Assembly (NCBI RefSeq): GCF_003086775.1
Contig: NZ_CP026001.1
Span: 1,886,407-1,950,406 of the forward strand
DNA: 64,000 nucleotides
From: Stenotrophomonas sp. ZAC14D1_NAIMI4_1
GTDB lineage: Bacteria; Pseudomonadota; Gammaproteobacteria; Xanthomonadales; Xanthomonadaceae
Direction of reading: 5' to 3'
Program-made: the position numbers and the translations under genes
Notes under the pieces: generated by a model
What the model was told of the DNA's origin: nothing
Seen by the model: only the letters and a program-made list of their open reading frames with translations
Databases searched by the model: none
Shown: positions 25,585 through 34,538 of the stretch, one piece after another
Layout of the letters: every line of letters begins with the position of its first letter
How positions within the stretch are numbered: position 1 is the first letter of the stretch

Positions 25585-25812
25585 ATGAGCCTGCGCAACA
25601 TTCTTGCCCACTTCCGGCGTGCCGGCCAGAACGCTCTGGACCTGGCAATGACCGTCGAAGCCCGCCCCAGTTCCTTGGTACACAAGGATTTCCGGGAGTT
25701 TACCGCGCCCATGCGTAACCAGCGCGGCAGCTCGATCCGCCTGTCCGCCCAGCAGGGCGATCGACTGCGTCGAATTGGGACTATCCCGGATTTGGGAGGA
25801 AATGTCCCGTGA
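25585..25812 (+). CDS. Possible 75-residue leader protein of the smeVWX operon
   Basis: The ORF starts MSLRNILAHFRRAGQNALDLAMTVEARPSS and ends GTIPDLGGNVP, with GGAG nine bases before the ATG. Its TGA overlaps the smeU1 GTG by four bases (GTGA). It is basic, with no signal peptide or recognised domain. GC bias at third positions is high in the first ~58 codons and drops over the last ~17, where the smeU1 ribosome site GGGAGGAAAT lies. It may be a real small protein or a translated leader coupling into smeU1. No homologue is known to me. Confidence 0.35.
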   Translation: MSLRNILAHFRRAGQNALDLAMTVEARPSSLVHKDFREFTAPMRNQRGSSIRLSAQQGDRLRRIGTIPDLGGNVP

Positions 25813-26579
25813 ATGGGATTCTGACGCCCGAAGTCCTGGTTCTCGGCGGCACCGGTGCCGTCGGCCAGGGCGTGGTCGGCGCCCTGCTGGAGGCCGGCAG
25901 TCCGGTCCTGGTGGTGGGGCGCGACCCGGGCCGACTGGCGGCACTGCACGAGCAGTTCGCCGATGAGCCGGGCCTGCAGACGATGCTGGGCTCGCTCAGT
26001 GACGACGGCTCGGCGAAGGTGCTGGCCGAACGCGTGGCGCAGCGTCCGCGCCCGCTGGCCGCGGTGGTCGCAGCGATGGGCGGACCGTACAACCGCGGCC
26101 GCGTCATCGACCGCAGCGGCGATGCGCTGCTCGGTGCGATGCAGGCCGACCTGATGCCGCACGCCCATGCGGTGCGCCACCTGCTGCCACTGCTGCAGGA
26201 CAACCCGCATGCCCGCCGCTACGTGATGATCGGCAGCCCCGCCGGTGCCAAGCCCTGGGCGGGCTACGGTGAAACCTCCATCACCACCGCTGCGCTGCGC
26301 ATGTACGCGCAGGTGGTGCATCAGGAAGCGCAGGCACTGGGCGTGCGTGCGCAGATGCTGGAAGTGTGCAGCCCGGTCTGCACGCCGGCCAATGCGGCCA
26401 ATGCCTGCATCGAGTGGCCGAGCTCGCTGCTGGTCGGCCGCCGCGCGGTGTCCCTGCTGGACGGATGCCGCGACAACCGCGCCATCGTCCGCTGCGACAA
26501 CAGCGATGCGGAACTGCCGCGCGGCCTGTTGAACCTCGACCTGCCACCGCTGTGGCGCGACACCGCAGGCGTTGCTTGA
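25809..26579 (+). CDS. smeU1: SDR-like oxidoreductase SmeU1 of the smeVWX operon
   Basis: A 256-residue Rossmann-fold protein. The nucleotide loop is VLVLGGTGAVGQGVVGALLEAG at about 9-30, and a GSPAGAKPWAGYGETSITTAALRMYAQ segment sits where SDR enzymes carry their catalytic Ser/Tyr/Lys; here Tyr-x-x-x-Lys is not intact, so catalysis is doubtful. The GTG at 25809 has a strong GGGAGGAA site eight bases upstream. First recognised gene of smeU1-V-W-U2-X; the role of the SDR proteins in the pump operon is not established. Confidence 0.88.
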   Translation: MNGILTPEVLVLGGTGAVGQGVVGALLEAGSPVLVVGRDPGRLAALHEQFADEPGLQTMLGSLSDDGSAKVLAERVAQRPRPLAAVVAAMGGPYNRGRVIDRSGDALLGAMQADLMPHAHAVRHLLPLLQDNPHARRYVMIGSPAGAKPWAGYGETSITTAALRMYAQVVHQEAQALGVRAQMLEVCSPVCTPANAANACIEWPSSLLVGRRAVSLLDGCRDNRAIVRCDNSDAELPRGLLNLDLPPLWRDTAGVA

Positions 26580-26661
26580 CCTCAACCATCGTTGAGGTCG
26601 CAGGCTACGCCGCCGATTTACCGATCTTCGATTTCTACGCTGTACCACCCCTTCCGTACGG

Positions 26662-27894
26662 ATGCATGCCATGACTTCCCCCAACACCACCTCACACCGT
26701 TTCAGCCATCGCCTGGCGATGGCCGGCGTGTCGATCCTCGCAGCCGCGGTGCTGGCCGCCTGCAGTGGCGGCCATGCCGAAGAGGCCGGCGCACCGCCGC
26801 CGCCGCAGGTCAGTGCCGCCCCGGTGCTGGTCAAGCCGATCAGCCAGTGGGACGAGTTCAGCGGCCGCGTCGAGGCCGTGCAGAGCGTCGAGCTGCGCCC
26901 GCGCGTGTCCGGCTACATCGACAAGGTCAATTACGTTGAAGGCGAGGAAGTGAAGAAGGGCGCTGTCCTGTTCACCATCGACGCCCGCAGCTACCAGGCC
27001 GAGTACGATCGCGCCGCCGCCGAACTGGCCCGTGCCCGCACCCAGGCCAGCCTGGCCCGCAGTGAATCCGAGCGCGCCAAGCGCCTGTCCGAGCAGCAGG
27101 CCATCTCCACCGAGACCGCCGAGCAGCGTCGCGCTGCAGCTGACCAGTCCGGTGCGGCGGTGCAGGCTGCGCAGGCAGCATTGGATGCCGCGCGCCTCAA
27201 CCTGGAATTCACCAAGGTGCGCGCGCCCATCGACGGCCGTGCTGGCCGCGCGATGGTCACCGCCGGCAACCTGGTCACCGCCGGCGACAGCGCCAGCGTG
27301 CTGACCACGCTGGTCTCGCTGGATACGGTGTTCGTGTACTTCGATGCCGACGAAAGCACCTTCCTGCGCTACGCCCAGATGGCCCGCAAGGGCGAACGCC
27401 CGAGCGAGCGTGACAGCGAGCTGCCGGTGAAGGTCGGCCTGTCCGGTGAAGAAGGTTACCCGCACACCGGCAAGGTCGATTTCCTCGACAACCAGGTGGC
27501 CCGCAGCACCGGCACCATCCGCGTCCGCGCGCTGCTGGACAACGCCGACCGCCAGTTCACCCCGGGCCTGTTCGCCCGCGTGCAGCTGCTGGGCAGCGGC
27601 CAGTTCCAGGCCATGCTGATCGACGACAAGGCCGTGCTGACCGACCAGGACCGCAAGTACGTGTACGTGGTCGACAAGGATGGCAAGGCCCAGCGCCGCG
27701 ACATCCAGCTCGGCCGCACCGCCGAAGGCCTGCGCATCGTCCAGAGCGGCCTGGCCGCCGGTGACAAGGTCATCATCGACGGCGTGCAGAAGGTCTTCAT
27801 GCCGGGCATGCCGGTGCAGGCCAAGGCGGTGGCGATGCAGCCCTCGCCGGCGCCCGCACCGGGCCGCGATGCCACCGCCGCCCTGAACCACTGA
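26662..27894 (+). CDS. smeV: RND efflux periplasmic adaptor SmeV
   Basis: A 410-residue membrane fusion protein. The signal ends in the lipobox VLAAC, giving a lipid-anchored adaptor. The barrel-sandwich and hairpin segments are SVELRPRVSGYIDKVNYVEGEEVKKGAVLFTIDARSYQAEYDRAAAELARARTQ and LNLEFTKVRAPIDGRAGRAMVTAGNLV; the membrane-proximal domain ends at IIDGVQKVFMPGMPV. It links SmeW to SmeX. A second ATG at 26671 is an equally plausible start, and neither has a strong ribosome site. Operon order and downstream RND and OMF genes support the name. Confidence 0.93.
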   Translation: MHAMTSPNTTSHRFSHRLAMAGVSILAAAVLAACSGGHAEEAGAPPPPQVSAAPVLVKPISQWDEFSGRVEAVQSVELRPRVSGYIDKVNYVEGEEVKKGAVLFTIDARSYQAEYDRAAAELARARTQASLARSESERAKRLSEQQAISTETAEQRRAAADQSGAAVQAAQAALDAARLNLEFTKVRAPIDGRAGRAMVTAGNLVTAGDSASVLTTLVSLDTVFVYFDADESTFLRYAQMARKGERPSERDSELPVKVGLSGEEGYPHTGKVDFLDNQVARSTGTIRVRALLDNADRQFTPGLFARVQLLGSGQFQAMLIDDKAVLTDQDRKYVYVVDKDGKAQRRDIQLGRTAEGLRIVQSGLAAGDKVIIDGVQKVFMPGMPVQAKAVAMQPSPAPAPGRDATAALNH

Positions 27895-28021
27895 TCCGCC
27901 GTCTCCTGATCCAAGTTTCCGCTTAGCTGTCGGCGCCAGCGACAGCCTTCCCTGCCTTCGTCATTTTGACGAGGGGCAGGGCGGCTGTTGCCCGTCGGCG
28001 GCATTTCCCAGGAATTCCTCC

Positions 28022-31000
28022 ATGGACTTTTCCCGTTTCTTCATCGACAGGCCGATCTTCGCGGCGGTGCTGTCGATCGTGATCTTCGCCGCTGGCCTGA
28101 TCTCGATCCCGTTGCTGCCGATCGGCGAGTACCCCGAAGTGGTGCCGCCCTCGGTGGTCGTGCGCACGGTCTACCCGGGCGCCAACCCCAAGGTCATCGC
28201 TGAAACCGTGGCCACCCCGCTGGAAGAGGCGATCAACGGCGTCGAGGGCATGATGTACCTCAAGTCGGTGGCCGGCTCCGATGGCGTGCTGCAGATGACC
28301 GTCACCTTCCGCCCGGGCACCGACCCGGATGCCGCAGCGGTGAAGGTGCAGAACCGCGTGGCGCAGGCGCAGGCACGCCTGCCCGAGGACGTGCGCCGGC
28401 AGGGTGTGACCACCCAGAAGCAGTCGCCGACGTTCCTGATGGTGGTGCACCTGACCTCGCCCAATGGCAAGTACGACACCCTGTACCTGCGCAACTACGC
28501 CCGCCTGCACGTCAAGGACGCGCTGGCCCGTATCCCGGGCGTGGGTGATGCACAGATCTTCGGTGGCGGTGACTACGCCATGCGCGCCTGGCTGGACCCG
28601 GACAAGGTGGCCTCGCGTGGCCTGACCGCCAGCGACGTGGTGCGCGCCATGCGCGAGCAGAACGTGCAGGTTTCGGCGGGCCAGCTCGGTGCCGAGCCGC
28701 TGCCCAACAGCCAGTTCCTGACCCTGATCAATGCCCAGGGCCGGTTGAAGAGCGAAAAGGAGTTCGGCGACATCGTGCTCAAGAGCGGCACCGATGGCGA
28801 GATCGTGCGCCTGTCCGATGTGGCCCGCGTGGAACTGGGTGCCGGCGACTACACCCTGCGTTCGCAGCTGGATGGCAAGAACGCGGTCGGCATCGGCGTC
28901 TTCCAGTCGCCGGGTGCCAATGCGCTTGAGATCCGTGATGCGGTCATCGGCACCATGGACGAGATGCAGAAGACCATGCCTGCCGACGTGAAGTACGAAG
29001 CGGTGTATGACACCACCATCTTCGTGCGCGATTCGATCAAGGCCGTGGTGTCCACCCTGCTCGAAGCCATCGCCCTGGTGGTGCTGGTGGTGATCCTGTT
29101 CCTGCAGACCTGGCGTGCCTCGATCATTCCGCTGATCGCCGTGCCGGTGTCGGTCGTGGGTACCTTTGCCGCGCTGTACCTGCTGGGCTTCTCGATCAAC
29201 ACGCTGAGCCTGTTCGGCCTGGTGCTGGCGATCGGCATCGTGGTCGACGACGCGATCGTGGTCGTGGAAAACGTTGAACGCAACATCGAGGAAGGCCTCA
29301 CCCCGCTGGCAGCGGCCCACCAGGCCATGCGCGAAGTGTCCGGCCCGATCATCGCGATCGCGCTGGTGCTGTGCGCCGTGTTCGTCCCGATGGCCTTCCT
29401 GTCCGGCGTCACCGGCCAGTTCTACAAGCAGTTCGCCGTCACCATCGCCATCTCCACGGTGATCTCGGCCATCAACTCGCTGACCCTGTCGCCGGCCCTG
29501 GCCGCGCGCCTGCTGAAGCCGCATGACGCCGCCAAGGATGCGCCGACGCGCATCATCGACCGCCTGTTCGGCTGGGTGTTCCGCCCGTTCAACCGCTTCT
29601 TCAAGTCCAGCTCGGAGAAGTACGAGCGTGGCGTGTCGAAGATCCTCGGCCGTCGCGGTGCAGTGTTCGTGGTCTACGCGATCCTGCTGGTCGGTACCGG
29701 CGTGATCTTCAAGCTGGTGCCGCCGGGCTTCATCCCGACCCAGGACAAGCTGTACCTGATCGCCGGCGTGAAGCTGCCGGAAGGTTCGTCGATCGCGCGT
29801 ACCGATGAAATGCTGCGCAAGGTCGCCAAGATCGCCCAGGAAACCGATGGCGTCGCCCACACCATTTCGTTCCCGGGCCTCAACGCGCTGCAGTTCACCA
29901 ATACGCCCAACACCGGCGTGGCGTTCATTCCGCTCAAGCCGTTCAACGAGCGCCATGGCCGTACCGCCGCGCAGATCAACGCGGAGATCAACCAGAAGAT
30001 CGCCGGCCTGCAGGAAGGCTTTGCTTTCGCCCTGATGCCGCCGCCGATCCTCGGCCTGGGTAACGGCAACGGCTACCAGATGTTCATCGAGGACCGTGGC
30101 AACCTGGGTTACGGCGTGCTGCAGAATGCCGTGCAGTCGATGCAGGGTGCCGTTGCGCAGACCCCGGGCATGGCCTTCCCGATTTCCAGCTACCAGGCCA
30201 ACGTGCCGCAGCTGGATGCGGAAGTGGATCGCGTGAAAGCCAAGGCCCAGGGCGTGCAGCTCACCGAGCTGTTCGACACCCTGCAGACCTACCTCGGTTC
30301 GGCCTACGTCAACGACTTCAACCAGTTCGGTCGTACCTGGCAGGTGATCGCCCAGGCCGACGGCCCGTTCCGCGAGAGCGTCGAGGACATCGGCAAGCTG
30401 CGTACCCGCAATGATCGCGGCGAGATGGTGCCGATCGGTTCGATGGTCACCATCAAGCAGACCTTCGGCCCGGACCCGGTGCTGCGCTTCAACGGTTACC
30501 CGGCGGCCGATCTGGCCGGTGAAGCCGATCCGCGCCTGCTGTCCTCGGCCGAAGCGATGAACAAGCTGACCGAGATCGCCGACAAGGTGCTGCCGGTGGG
30601 CATGACCACCGAATGGACTGACCTGAGCTACCAGCAGGCCACCCAGGGCAAGGCCGCCTTCATCGTCTTCCCGGTGGCGATCATGCTGGCCTTCCTTGTG
30701 CTGGCAGCGCTGTACGAAAGCTGGTCGCTGCCGCTGGCGGTGATCCTGATCGTGCCGATGACCCTGCTGTCGGCCCTGTTCGGTGTGTGGATGACCGGCG
30801 GCGACAACAACGTGTTCGTGCAGGTCGGCCTGGTGGTGCTGATGGGCCTGGCGTGCAAGAACGCGATCCTGATCGTCGAATTTGCCAGAGAGCTGGAGAT
30901 GGGTGGCAAGGGCATCGTTGAATCGGCCCTGGAAGCCTGCCGCCTGCGCCTGCGCCCGATCGTGATGACCTCCATCGCGTTCATCGCCGGCACCGTGCCG

Positions 31001-31192
31001 CTGGTCCTGTCCCATGGTGCAGGCGCCGAAGTGCGCTCTGTCACCGGCATCACGGTGTTTGCCGGCATGCTGGGCGTGACCCTGTTCGGCCTGTTCCTGA
31101 CCCCGGTGTTCTACGTGGCCCTGCGCAAGTTCGTCACCCGCAACGGCGGTGGCCAGCTGGTGCAGCACGGCGAGCCCACCATTCACCACTGA
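28022..31192 (+). CDS. smeW: RND multidrug efflux transporter SmeW
   Basis: A 1056-residue inner-membrane AcrB-type pump. It starts MDFSRFFIDRPIFAAVLSIVIF, the usual RND TM1. The proton-relay aspartates are in GIVVDDAIVVVENVERN (Asp409-Asp410), and the TM10 lysine is in GLACKNAILIVEFARE (about Lys946). Two large periplasmic loops and twelve membrane segments give the normal length. It expels drugs from the periplasm or inner membrane using the proton gradient; in S. maltophilia SmeVWX exports quinolones, chloramphenicol and tetracyclines and responds to thiol-reactive compounds such as menadione. It follows smeV by 127 bp, a gap that contains no ORF I support. Confidence 0.96.
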   Translation: MDFSRFFIDRPIFAAVLSIVIFAAGLISIPLLPIGEYPEVVPPSVVVRTVYPGANPKVIAETVATPLEEAINGVEGMMYLKSVAGSDGVLQMTVTFRPGTDPDAAAVKVQNRVAQAQARLPEDVRRQGVTTQKQSPTFLMVVHLTSPNGKYDTLYLRNYARLHVKDALARIPGVGDAQIFGGGDYAMRAWLDPDKVASRGLTASDVVRAMREQNVQVSAGQLGAEPLPNSQFLTLINAQGRLKSEKEFGDIVLKSGTDGEIVRLSDVARVELGAGDYTLRSQLDGKNAVGIGVFQSPGANALEIRDAVIGTMDEMQKTMPADVKYEAVYDTTIFVRDSIKAVVSTLLEAIALVVLVVILFLQTWRASIIPLIAVPVSVVGTFAALYLLGFSINTLSLFGLVLAIGIVVDDAIVVVENVERNIEEGLTPLAAAHQAMREVSGPIIAIALVLCAVFVPMAFLSGVTGQFYKQFAVTIAISTVISAINSLTLSPALAARLLKPHDAAKDAPTRIIDRLFGWVFRPFNRFFKSSSEKYERGVSKILGRRGAVFVVYAILLVGTGVIFKLVPPGFIPTQDKLYLIAGVKLPEGSSIARTDEMLRKVAKIAQETDGVAHTISFPGLNALQFTNTPNTGVAFIPLKPFNERHGRTAAQINAEINQKIAGLQEGFAFALMPPPILGLGNGNGYQMFIEDRGNLGYGVLQNAVQSMQGAVAQTPGMAFPISSYQANVPQLDAEVDRVKAKAQGVQLTELFDTLQTYLGSAYVNDFNQFGRTWQVIAQADGPFRESVEDIGKLRTRNDRGEMVPIGSMVTIKQTFGPDPVLRFNGYPAADLAGEADPRLLSSAEAMNKLTEIADKVLPVGMTTEWTDLSYQQATQGKAAFIVFPVAIMLAFLVLAALYESWSLPLAVILIVPMTLLSALFGVWMTGGDNNVFVQVGLVVLMGLACKNAILIVEFARELEMGGKGIVESALEACRLRLRPIVMTSIAFIAGTVPLVLSHGAGAEVRSVTGITVFAGMLGVTLFGLFLTPVFYVALRKFVTRNGGGQLVQHGEPTIHH

Positions 31193-31255
31193 CATGCACC
31201 CCGCGGTCGCGGGCATTGGCTGGCGACCGCTTCCCCCAAACCAAGGCGTGAATCC

Positions 31256-31993
31256 ATGAACACCCATCAGAACAAGATTGCACTGGTCACCGGCGCCACC
31301 CGTGGCATCGGCCTGGAAACCGTGCGCCAGCTGGCCCAGGCCGGCGTGCACACGCTGCTGGCCGGCCGCAAGCGCGAGACCGCGGTGGAGCAGGCACTGC
31401 TGCTGCAGGGCGAAGGCCTGTCGGTGGAAGCCATCCAGCTGGACGTGACCGATGCTGCCAGCATCGCCGAAGCGGTCGAGCAGGTGCGCCAGCGCCACGG
31501 CCGCCTGGACATCCTGGTCAACAACGCCGGCATCATGATCGAGAACCCGGCGCAGGCGCCGTCCGAGCAGTCGCTGGAGACCTGGCACCGCACCTTCGAC
31601 ACCAACGTCTACGCGCTGGTTGCGGTCACCCAGGCGTTCCTGCCGCTGGTCAAGCAGGCCAAGTCCGGCCGCATCGTCAACGTGTCCAGCATGCTCGGCT
31701 CGCAGACCCTGCATGCCGATCCGAACTCGGGCATCTACGATTTCAAGGTCCCCGCGTACAACGCGTCCAAGGCGGCCGTGAACAGCTGGACCCTGGCCCT
31801 GGCGTACGAGCTGCGCAACACCCCGATCAAGGTCAACACCGTGCATCCGGGCTACGTGAAGACCGACATGAACGGTGGCAACGGCGAGATCGAGATCAGC
31901 GAAGGTGCGCGTTCCAGCGTGGAAATGGCGCTGATCGGCGAGGCCGGTGCCAGCGGCAGCTTCACCTACCTGGGTGGGGTGCTGCCATGGTGA
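31256..31993 (+). CDS. smeU2: SDR family oxidoreductase SmeU2 of the smeVWX operon
   Basis: A 245-residue classical SDR: cofactor motif TGATRGIGLETV at about 13-24, NNAGIMIEN near 90, catalytic Ser in NVSSMLGSQ, YNASK (Tyr-x-x-x-Lys) near 168, and HPGYVKTDMNG. It resembles carbonyl reductase-type SDRs. All catalytic residues are present, unlike SmeU1. Its end overlaps the smeX start by seven bases, so SmeX translation is probably coupled to it. A role in reducing reactive carbonyls or quinones that are pump substrates is a reasonable inference. Confidence 0.94.
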   Translation: MNTHQNKIALVTGATRGIGLETVRQLAQAGVHTLLAGRKRETAVEQALLLQGEGLSVEAIQLDVTDAASIAEAVEQVRQRHGRLDILVNNAGIMIENPAQAPSEQSLETWHRTFDTNVYALVAVTQAFLPLVKQAKSGRIVNVSSMLGSQTLHADPNSGIYDFKVPAYNASKAAVNSWTLALAYELRNTPIKVNTVHPGYVKTDMNGGNGEIEISEGARSSVEMALIGEAGASGSFTYLGGVLPW

Positions 31994-33408
31994 TCCGCAC
32001 GTTGGCGATGGCCATCTCCAGCCTGGTGCTGGCAGGGTGTGTCAGCGTCGGCCCCAACTACAAGGCCCCGGCGCAGGAGCCGGTGGTCCTGCAGGGCGCA
32101 CAGCAGGCGGTGTTCAGCACCGCCTCGCCGGTGGCCAGCTGGTGGGCGCAGTTCGATGATCCGGTGCTGGAAGAACTGGTGCACGGCGCACTGTCAGAGA
32201 ACCTGGACCTGCGCGTGGCTGTGGCCCGCGTCAGCCAGGCCCGTGCGGTGTTCGTCGAAAGCCGCTTCGACCAGGCCCCACATGTCACCGCTGGCGGCAG
32301 CTACGATCGCCGCAAGCAACCTGATCCGCAGCTGGGTGGGCAGCGGGTGTTCAGTGAAAGCTACCAGCTCGGCTTCGACGCCGGCTGGGAGCTGGATCTG
32401 TTCGGCCGCAAGCGCCGCGCTGCTGAAGCCGCTCGCGCCGATCTCGGCGCCGAACAGGCCAACCTGGCCGATGCCCAGGTGCTGGTCGCCGCCGAAGTGG
32501 CGCGCAATTACTTCGAGCTGCGCGGCACGCAGAAGCGCATCGCGGTGGCCCAGCACACGCTGGAAAACCTGCGCGATACGCAGAAGCTGACCGAGGCGCG
32601 CTGGGAACTGGGCGCCGGCAGCGAGCTGGATGTGCAGAGCAGCCGCGCCCGCCTGAAGGCGATCGAGGCCGACATCCCGCTGCTGGAAGTGTCCGAGGCA
32701 CAGTCGCGCAACCGCCTGGCGGTGCTGCTGGGCCAGCGTCCGGAAGTGCTGACCGCGATGCTGGCGCCGCAGGACGTGCCGGCGTTCGCCAAGGCGTTGC
32801 CGCTGGGTGACACCCGCGAACTGCTGCGCCAACGCGCCGACGTGCGCGTGGCCGAACGTCGCTTGGCCGCTGCCACCGCGCGCGTGGGCGTGGCCACGGC
32901 CGATCTGTTCCCGCGGCTGTCGCTGTCCGGTTTCGTCGGCTTCCTCGGCGGCGATGCCAGCGGCCTGGTCAACGGCAACAACAAGGCCTGGTCGCTGACG
33001 CCCTCGCTGAGCTGGGCCGCGTTCGACTTCGGCACCGTGCGTGCACGCCTGCGTGCCAGCAAGGCCGAGGCCGAAGGCGTGGCCGCGCAGTACGAGCAGG
33101 CAGTGCTGCTGGCGCTGGAAGACACCGAGAACGCGCTGACCCGCTACTCCAAGCAGCAGGCGCGGCTGGCCATCGTGGTCGAGCAGGCGCAGGCGGCACG
33201 GCGTGCCGAGTCGCTGGCGCAGATCCGCTTCCGCGAAGGCTCGGAGGACTTCCTGACCCTGCTGGATGCGCAGCGCACGCAGCTGGCCGCCGACGATGCA
33301 CTGGCCGCGGCCGAGGCGGAGGTCAACGTCAGCGTGGTGGGTGTCTACAAGGCCCTGGGCGGCTGGGGGCAGTCGCCGCAGGCGCCGAGCGTGGCGCAGG
33401 CGCAGTAA
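31987..33408 (+). CDS. smeX: Outer-membrane efflux channel SmeX
   Basis: A 473-residue TolC/OprM-family lipoprotein. The signal ends LVLAGC, and the mature N-terminus VSVGPNYKAP is typical of NodT-family factors. Two OEP repeats are visible: DLRVAVARVSQARAVFVESR...GFDAGWELDLFGRKRRAAEAARADLGA and RVGVATADLFPRLSLSGFVGFLGG...SWAAFDFGTVRARLRASKAEAEG. It overlaps smeU2. It provides the exit duct for the SmeVW pump. Confidence 0.95.
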   Translation: MVIRTLAMAISSLVLAGCVSVGPNYKAPAQEPVVLQGAQQAVFSTASPVASWWAQFDDPVLEELVHGALSENLDLRVAVARVSQARAVFVESRFDQAPHVTAGGSYDRRKQPDPQLGGQRVFSESYQLGFDAGWELDLFGRKRRAAEAARADLGAEQANLADAQVLVAAEVARNYFELRGTQKRIAVAQHTLENLRDTQKLTEARWELGAGSELDVQSSRARLKAIEADIPLLEVSEAQSRNRLAVLLGQRPEVLTAMLAPQDVPAFAKALPLGDTRELLRQRADVRVAERRLAAATARVGVATADLFPRLSLSGFVGFLGGDASGLVNGNNKAWSLTPSLSWAAFDFGTVRARLRASKAEAEGVAAQYEQAVLLALEDTENALTRYSKQQARLAIVVEQAQAARRAESLAQIRFREGSEDFLTLLDAQRTQLAADDALAAAEAEVNVSVVGVYKALGGWGQSPQAPSVAQAQ

Positions 33409-33424
33409 CCGCGGGACTGCAACA

Positions 33425-33468
33425 ACGACGAGGGGACGGATGCGCAGGCATCCGTCCCCTCGTTGTTT
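33425..33468. terminator. Terminator of the smeVWX operon
   Basis: Long stem ACGAGGGGACGGATGC pairs with GCATCCGTCCCCTCGT across a GCAG loop, then TGTTTG. It lies between convergent smeX and the EEP-family gene and could serve both. Confidence 0.75.
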
Positions 33469-33475
33469 GCGGCCG

Positions 33476-34333
33476 TCAGCGCTTCGGCCAGTCCAGCTCA
33501 ACCACCAGCGGGAAGTGGTCCGACGGCAGCACGCCGCCGATGCGGCGGTCATCGGTGGTGAAGCTGCGGGCATGGAAGCCGCGCACCAGCACCCAGTCCA
33601 GCTGCACGGTGGCCTTGCCGGTGAAATCGTGGAAGGTTTCGCGCGGGCCCTTCGGCGCCTTCACCTGCGTACGGGTGTCCTGCAGCACGCGGGTGAAGGC
33701 CTTGTAGGTTTCGCTGCCCGGCTCGGTGTTGAAATCACCGGTCAGCACCACCGGCAGGTCGGCGGGCAGCGTATCCAGGCGCTTGGCGATCAGCTCGGCA
33801 CCCTTGATCCGGCGCGGCTCGTCCTCGTCGCGGTAGGGCAGGTGGGTGTCCATGAAGTAGAAGCGGCGGCCATCATCGAGGCGGCGGAACAGCGCCCAGG
33901 TGACCATGCGCGGGTACAGGTTGCCCCAGGTGATGCTGCCGGGCACGTCCGGGGTATCGGACAGCCAGAAGTTGCCGGACTCCTCGATCGCCAGCACCTT
34001 GCTGTCGTAGAACACGCCCATGTGCTCATCGCCCTCGCCACCGCGGCGGCCTTCGCCGAACCAGCGGTAGCCGGGCAGGTGGGCGGCCAGGTAGGTGGCC
34101 TGTTCCTGCACCAGTTCCTGGGTGCCGACCACGGCCGGGTGCGCATCGAGGATGACCTTGACCATCACATCGCGACGGTCGTCCCAGCGCTTGCCCGGTT
34201 CGGTATCGGCGGGGGTGCGCACGTTGAAGGACATCACCTTCAGCGGGGTGGGCGGTTGGGCTGCCCAGGTAGCGGCAGGCAGAGCAAGGGCCAGCAGCGC
34301 GCACAGTGCGGGCCGGCGAAGACGCGACAACAT
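33476..34333 (-). CDS. Exported endonuclease/exonuclease/phosphatase (EEP) family protein
   Basis: A 285-residue protein with a signal peptide (MLSRLRRPALCALLALALPAATWAA). The EEP/DNase I-like fold is shown by KVMSFNVRTP (metal-binding Asn), VVGTQELVQEQ (Glu), FYFMDTHLPYRDE, LTGDFNTEPGS (Asp/Asn) and the C-terminal SDHFPLV (Asp-His). It is likely a periplasmic or secreted phosphodiesterase or nuclease; the substrate is not evident. The ATG at 34333 follows GGAGGG; upstream in-frame extension lacks these signs. A LacI-type dyad lies 20 bp upstream. Confidence 0.9.
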   Translation of the reverse strand: MLSRLRRPALCALLALALPAATWAAQPPTPLKVMSFNVRTPADTEPGKRWDDRRDVMVKVILDAHPAVVGTQELVQEQATYLAAHLPGYRWFGEGRRGGEGDEHMGVFYDSKVLAIEESGNFWLSDTPDVPGSITWGNLYPRMVTWALFRRLDDGRRFYFMDTHLPYRDEDEPRRIKGAELIAKRLDTLPADLPVVLTGDFNTEPGSETYKAFTRVLQDTRTQVKAPKGPRETFHDFTGKATVQLDWVLVRGFHARSFTTDDRRIGGVLPSDHFPLVVELDWPKR

Positions 34334-34353
34334 CGTGGAATCCCTCCATTCCA

Positions 34354-34367
34354 TGAAAACGGTTTCA
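34354..34367. promoter_or_regulatory. Candidate LacI-family operator upstream of EEP gene
   Basis: TGAAAACGGTTTCA has perfect TGAAA/TTTCA arms around a CG centre, the general form of LacI/PurR-type operators. It lies 20 bp upstream of the EEP gene start, and 171 bp before the divergent TonB receptor gene. The rest of the 205-bp gap shows no other signal I can support. Confidence 0.4.
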
Positions 34368-34538
34368 CGGAGCATGCCACGGAACGCAGGGCAGGGGGTA
34401 TGCCGGGATGGGTGGCTGGCGCGGAGCGGGCCGCCGCTGGTCCGCGGCACGATTTGACGCATCCGGACACGTCGGGAAAGATACGCCCCTGTTCCGGGCC
34501 AGCCATATCGCCACGCCCTCCCCCCAAGAGGAGTTCAC

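Noticed and set aside
27895-28021. Possible small gene in the smeV-smeW gap
   Set aside because: No start with a ribosome site and coding bias; treated as untranslated spacer.
27923-31846. 1307-codon open frame antisense to smeW
   Set aside because: GC-rich codon bias leaves the opposite strand open; the His/Arg/Gln-rich translation has no motif, while smeW on the + strand is unmistakable.
34370-34538. Fur box before the siderophore-type receptor
   Set aside because: No stretch resembling the GATAATGATAATCATTATC family was found by eye.
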